DNA from: Streptomyces sp. 2131.1
GTDB taxonomy: Bacteria; Actinomycetota; Actinomycetes; Streptomycetales; Streptomycetaceae
Direction: 5' to 3'
DNA: 64,000 nucleotides
NCBI RefSeq assembly: GCF_900105515.1
Contig: NZ_FNSY01000001.1
Location: 1-64,000, forward strand
In this document: in pieces, positions 61,700 to 64,000 of the stretch
Layout of the letters: every line of letters begins with the position of its first letter
Numbering within the stretch: position 1 is the first letter of the stretch
Notes under the pieces: generated by a model
Seen by the model: only the letters and a program-made list of their open reading frames with translations
Told to the model about the DNA's origin: nothing
The model's database searches: none
Position numbers and translations under genes: made by a program

Positions 61700-62493
61700 C
61701 CCTGCCCCGCCAGCGAGGCTTGACCGAACAGGCCGCCGAAGCCGCCATCGACACAGCCTGCCGAATGCTCCGGCTGCCCTCGATCCGCAACGAGTTCTCC
61801 GACATCGCCGACCGGGCGATGAAGGACCAGATGACCTACCGGGGCTTCCTTGCCGAGCTGCTGATGACCGAGTGCGACGACCGGTCCCGCCGCCGCTCGG
61901 AGCGGCGGATCAAGGCGGCCGGATTCCCGCGGGAGAAGACCCTGCGGGCCTTCGACTTCGACGCGAACCCCAACATCGACGCGGCCACCATCCACACTCT
62001 GGCCAGCTGCGAATGGATCAAGAAAAGCCAGCCGCTTTGCCTGATCGGCGATTCCGGCACCGGCAAGTCCCACATGCTCATCGCCCTGGGCACCGAGGCC
62101 GCCATCAATGGCTACCGCGTCCGCTACACGCTCGCCACGAAGCTGGCGAACGAGCTGGTCGAGGCCGCCGACGAGAAGCAGCTGAACAAGACCATCGCCC
62201 GCTACGGCCGCGTCGATCTCCTCTGTATTGATGAGCTCGGCTACATGGAACTCGACCGCCGCGGCGCCGAACTCCTCTTCCAGGTGCTGACCGAGCGCGA
62301 GGAGAAGAACAGCGTCGCCACCGCCTCGAACGAGTCCTTCGGCGGCTGGACCAAGACATTCACCGACCCCCGCCTCTGCGCAGCCATCGTCGACCGCCTC
62401 ACCTTCAACGGCACCATCATCGAGACCGGCACCGACTCCTACCGCCTCGCCAGCACCCGCGCACGAGCCGAAGAGCCCGCCAAGGCCGGCTGA
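61696..62493 (+). CDS. istB: IS21 helper ATPase IstB, intact
   Basis: A complete 265-residue AAA+ helper from the GTG overlapping the istA stop. VTLPRQRGLTEQAAEAAIDT opens the N-terminal domain. Walker A is GDSGTGKSHMLIALG near residue 115, Walker B is LLCIDELGYMELDRRGAELL, and sensor 1 is in NSVATASNESFGGWTKTF. It would load IstA on target DNA. Its own istA is dead and copy 1 has damaged genes too, so it has no evident partner in the window. Confidence 0.92.
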   Translation: MTLPRQRGLTEQAAEAAIDTACRMLRLPSIRNEFSDIADRAMKDQMTYRGFLAELLMTECDDRSRRRSERRIKAAGFPREKTLRAFDFDANPNIDAATIHTLASCEWIKKSQPLCLIGDSGTGKSHMLIALGTEAAINGYRVRYTLATKLANELVEAADEKQLNKTIARYGRVDLLCIDELGYMELDRRGAELLFQVLTEREEKNSVATASNESFGGWTKTFTDPRLCAAIVDRLTFNGTIIETGTDSYRLASTRARAEEPAKAG

Positions 62494-62495
62494 GC

Positions 62496-63281
62496 TCAGG
62501 GCGACCACACATACGGCGTCGTCGTGGTGACCGCGTGCAGTCCAAGGCGGGTGAGGATCGGGGCGCTGTCGGCTGAGGCGTCGACGTAGACGTAAGGGAC
62601 ATCGCGGGCAGCAGCGAGTTGAGCTCGGTGGGCGACCAAGGCCCGGTAGATGCCCTGTCCGCGCCATTCCTTGAGCGTTGATCCGCCCCAGAGACCTCCG
62701 AAGTCGACGCCGTCCTTGAACACCAGCCAGGCGGCACAAACGACTTCGTCGCGTGCCTCGGCGACGAGGACGATGGTGTTCTCCGGGGCGTTCTCGATCC
62801 GGGCGGTCAGGTCGTCGGCAAGCCAACTCCAGTCCTCGCCCCAGACAGTGCTCTCCATGGCGGCGATGCGCTGGAGGTCTGATCTGGCGGTGACACGGCG
62901 GAGAGCCACACCGTCGGGCAGGACGGGGTCGGCAGCAAGGTGTGAGGACTGCCCGATGAGCACGGTCTCGCTGTCCTCGGCGATGAATCCAGCCGCCGTG
63001 AGGCGGTCGGCGAGGTCGGCGGGGAGATCATGGGCGCGAGTCTTCCATTCGACCGCCTCACCACGGGCAGCGTAGAAGTCACGCTGCCGCGCTATGAGCG
63101 CGTCGAGTTCTGCCCCGTACACACCGAGGTCTCGTGGGCCCGTGACGAAGCCACGGTGCCACCCGACGACACGGGTCAACGGGCCGTCCATCTCGACGCG
63201 AGCGCTGCCGCCAGGCGGGGTGACACCACGGAGTTGGGCGTCATACGCGGTGCGGAGTTCGTTGATCAGAGTGTCCTTCAC
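62496..63281 (-). CDS. GNAT-family acetyltransferase, 261 residues
   Basis: A two-part protein: an N-terminal 110 residues (INELRTAYDAQLRGVTPPGG, DALIARQRDFYAARGEAVEW) and a C-terminal GNAT domain from about residue 125 (VALRRVTARSDLQRIAAMES). Motif A is visible as LWGGSTLKEWRGQGIYRALV, with the acetyl-CoA loop R-G-Q-G-I-Y, and the end is ASADSAPILTRLGLHAVTTT. The ATG at 63281 fits the family. The stop is two bases from the istB stop of IS21 copy 2, so that insertion or deletion stopped just at the gene's end. Confidence 0.85.
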   Translation of the reverse strand: MKDTLINELRTAYDAQLRGVTPPGGSARVEMDGPLTRVVGWHRGFVTGPRDLGVYGAELDALIARQRDFYAARGEAVEWKTRAHDLPADLADRLTAAGFIAEDSETVLIGQSSHLAADPVLPDGVALRRVTARSDLQRIAAMESTVWGEDWSWLADDLTARIENAPENTIVLVAEARDEVVCAAWLVFKDGVDFGGLWGGSTLKEWRGQGIYRALVAHRAQLAAARDVPYVYVDASADSAPILTRLGLHAVTTTTPYVWSP

Positions 63282-63519
63282 TCGAACACCCTACGGACCG
63301 GGTCAAGTGAATAATCGCCGGTCGCCACCGGAGATCAGAACAGGTACTGACATCTGCCGCTACCTGCCGCGACGGCCAGCCGCCCTTCGAGCGGTCGGCC
63401 GTCGACACGTTCGCATCCACGCAGCGCCGTCATTTCTCATCCACATTCCAAAGCCGGTTGATCATCGACCGCCTTCCGAAACCGTCGACGAACGCTGTCC
63501 TTGGAGATCAACGAAGCCA
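63282..63519. other. intergenic, about 240 bases
   Basis: No gene seen; it may contain the promoter of the GNAT gene. Any N-terminal codons of the following helicase-associated fragment are not recognisable here. Confidence 0.35.
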
Positions 63520-64000
63520 GTGAAAGTTCTGGAAGGGCTTCGGGCGCACGATGAGCGTGCTATCGAGTTTCTTGCCATTCCGCAGGAGCAGCGGAAGGCG
63601 GTTGTTGATCCGTCGCCTCCGATCGGTCCTGAGTCGGAGGAGGGTCAGGAGGACATGCGGCCGCTGTTGCGGTTCGCGGCTCCCAGGGATCCGGTGATGA
63701 TCGCGAAGTGGGAGCGGTTCAACGTCATCAGCACCGAGCGACAGGACTGGCAGCGCGGCTATGAGGCCGCCCGCCGCTACTGCGAGCGAGAGGGCGACCT
63801 GGAGGTGCCCTACGAGCACACCGAGGGCGCCTACCCGCTCGGGAGGTGGCTGTCCGACCAGCGGCGCTCGTTCCGGGCCGGGACCATGAACGGCGAACGC
63901 GCCGACGAACTCGAAGAGCTCGGCATGGTGTGGGACACCGCCGACGCCGCCTTCCTTCAGCACTCCCAGGACCCGCAGCACGTCCGCCCGTGCCGTGTTC
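63520..64000 (+). CDS. helicase-associated-domain protein, fragment
   Basis: An open frame from a GTG at 63520 to the window edge. It reads VLEGLRAHDERAIEFLAIPQ, then DPVMIAKWERFNVISTERQD, WQRGYEAARRYCEREGDLEV and GAYPLGRWLSDQRRSFRAGT then ADELEELGMVWDTADAAF. The W...Y..A..Y..REGDL.VP....G.PLG.WL..QR unit is the helicase-associated repeat found at the C-terminus of DEAD/DEAH helicases close to Streptomyces telomeres. No helicase motor motifs precede it, so it is an N-truncated gene or the second part of a broken one. Confidence 0.75.
   Translation, partial: MKVLEGLRAHDERAIEFLAIPQEQRKAVVDPSPPIGPESEEGQEDMRPLLRFAAPRDPVMIAKWERFNVISTERQDWQRGYEAARRYCEREGDLEVPYEHTEGAYPLGRWLSDQRRSFRAGTMNGERADELEELGMVWDTADAAFLQHSQDPQHVRPCRV

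Larger units (their letters stand above)
59943..62493 (+). mobile_element. IS21-family element, copy 2
   Basis: istA (60059-61699) and istB (61696-62493) overlap by GTGA as in copy 1. The left end begins near TTGTCGACGGGTTTGGGAGG, aligned with the end of copy 1. A GNAT gene's stop codon lies two bases after the istB stop, so the right end of the element is missing. Confidence 0.75.

Noticed and set aside
1..64000. CRISPR arrays, tRNA and rRNA genes
   Set aside because: I found no regularly spaced repeats beyond those listed, and no cloverleaf or rRNA-like stretch.

Overview
The window reads as actinomycete DNA, most likely an accessory arm or linear plasmid of a Streptomyces. The coding sequence is very G+C-rich, GTG starts and GTGA/ATGA gene overlaps are common, and several families typical of Streptomyces are present (GAF/PP2C sigma-regulators, STAS and HATPase switch proteins, E9-immunity-like peptides, a DUF6247 antitoxin). 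The right edge runs into a helicase-associated-domain protein of the kind found near Streptomyces chromosome and plasmid ends. I saw no rRNA, tRNA or CRISPR.

Layout. (1) 1-7.0 kb holds small detoxification and regulation modules: a TetR gene divergent from an operon with an FAD monooxygenase, a Vat-like acetyltransferase and a partial alpha/beta hydrolase; a LysE exporter divergent from a CGNR zinc-finger protein; and a broken LysR gene facing an NTF2-like protein and a quinone-oxidoreductase-like protein. (2) 7.4-18.9 kb is a sigma-factor stress-signalling island of PP2C phosphatases, STAS antagonists and a huge hybrid kinase/phosphatase. It is visibly decaying: at least four of its genes carry a frameshift, deletion or nonsense codon. 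A second small STAS/HATPase pair lies at 22.6-23.5 kb. (3) 19-25 kb is mostly gene fragments (ISL3, DUF11/beta-propeller, recombinase, IS5). (4) 25.4-28.7 kb has an Rrf2 regulator divergent from a 14-helix drug exporter, then a PyrF homologue with an altered active-site residue. (5) 28.9-36.6 kb is a nest of insertion sequences, including an IS256-type element that carries a HAD-like gene between its inverted repeats and sits inside an ISL3 relic. (6) 36.7-37.8 kb is a lower-G+C islet with two tandem, related, secreted four-cysteine proteins and a terminator. (7) 38-45.9 kb is a decayed plasmid-like module (LexA-like helix-turn-helix, zinc ribbon), a P-loop NTPase, an IS256 inside an IS110 relic, a LysR gene and an IS5/ISL3 fusion. 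(8) 46-55.4 kb has a methyltransferase, an IS21 copy, an IS5 with a programmed-frameshift signal, a GNAT enzyme, a small gene between two integrase 3' ends, and a DUF6247/RelE toxin-antitoxin pair whose toxin is frameshifted. (9) 55.5-64 kb has an IS110 tail, an unusual repeat/hairpin, a large hypothetical gene, an ISL3 element with a perfect 8-bp target duplication that carries a DUF4241 gene, a second IS21, a GNAT enzyme and the helicase-associated fragment.

How it works together. The few intact units are small self-contained ones: regulator plus enzyme, regulator plus exporter, secreted pair, and mobile elements with cargo. The rest is debris from repeated insertion and recombination. The most interesting structures are the two passenger-carrying insertion sequences, the paired secreted cysteine-rich proteins, the TetR-controlled drug-modification operon, and the tandem/inverted repeat at 55.85-55.92 kb. 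All family assignments were made by reading the translated sequence, without database searches.
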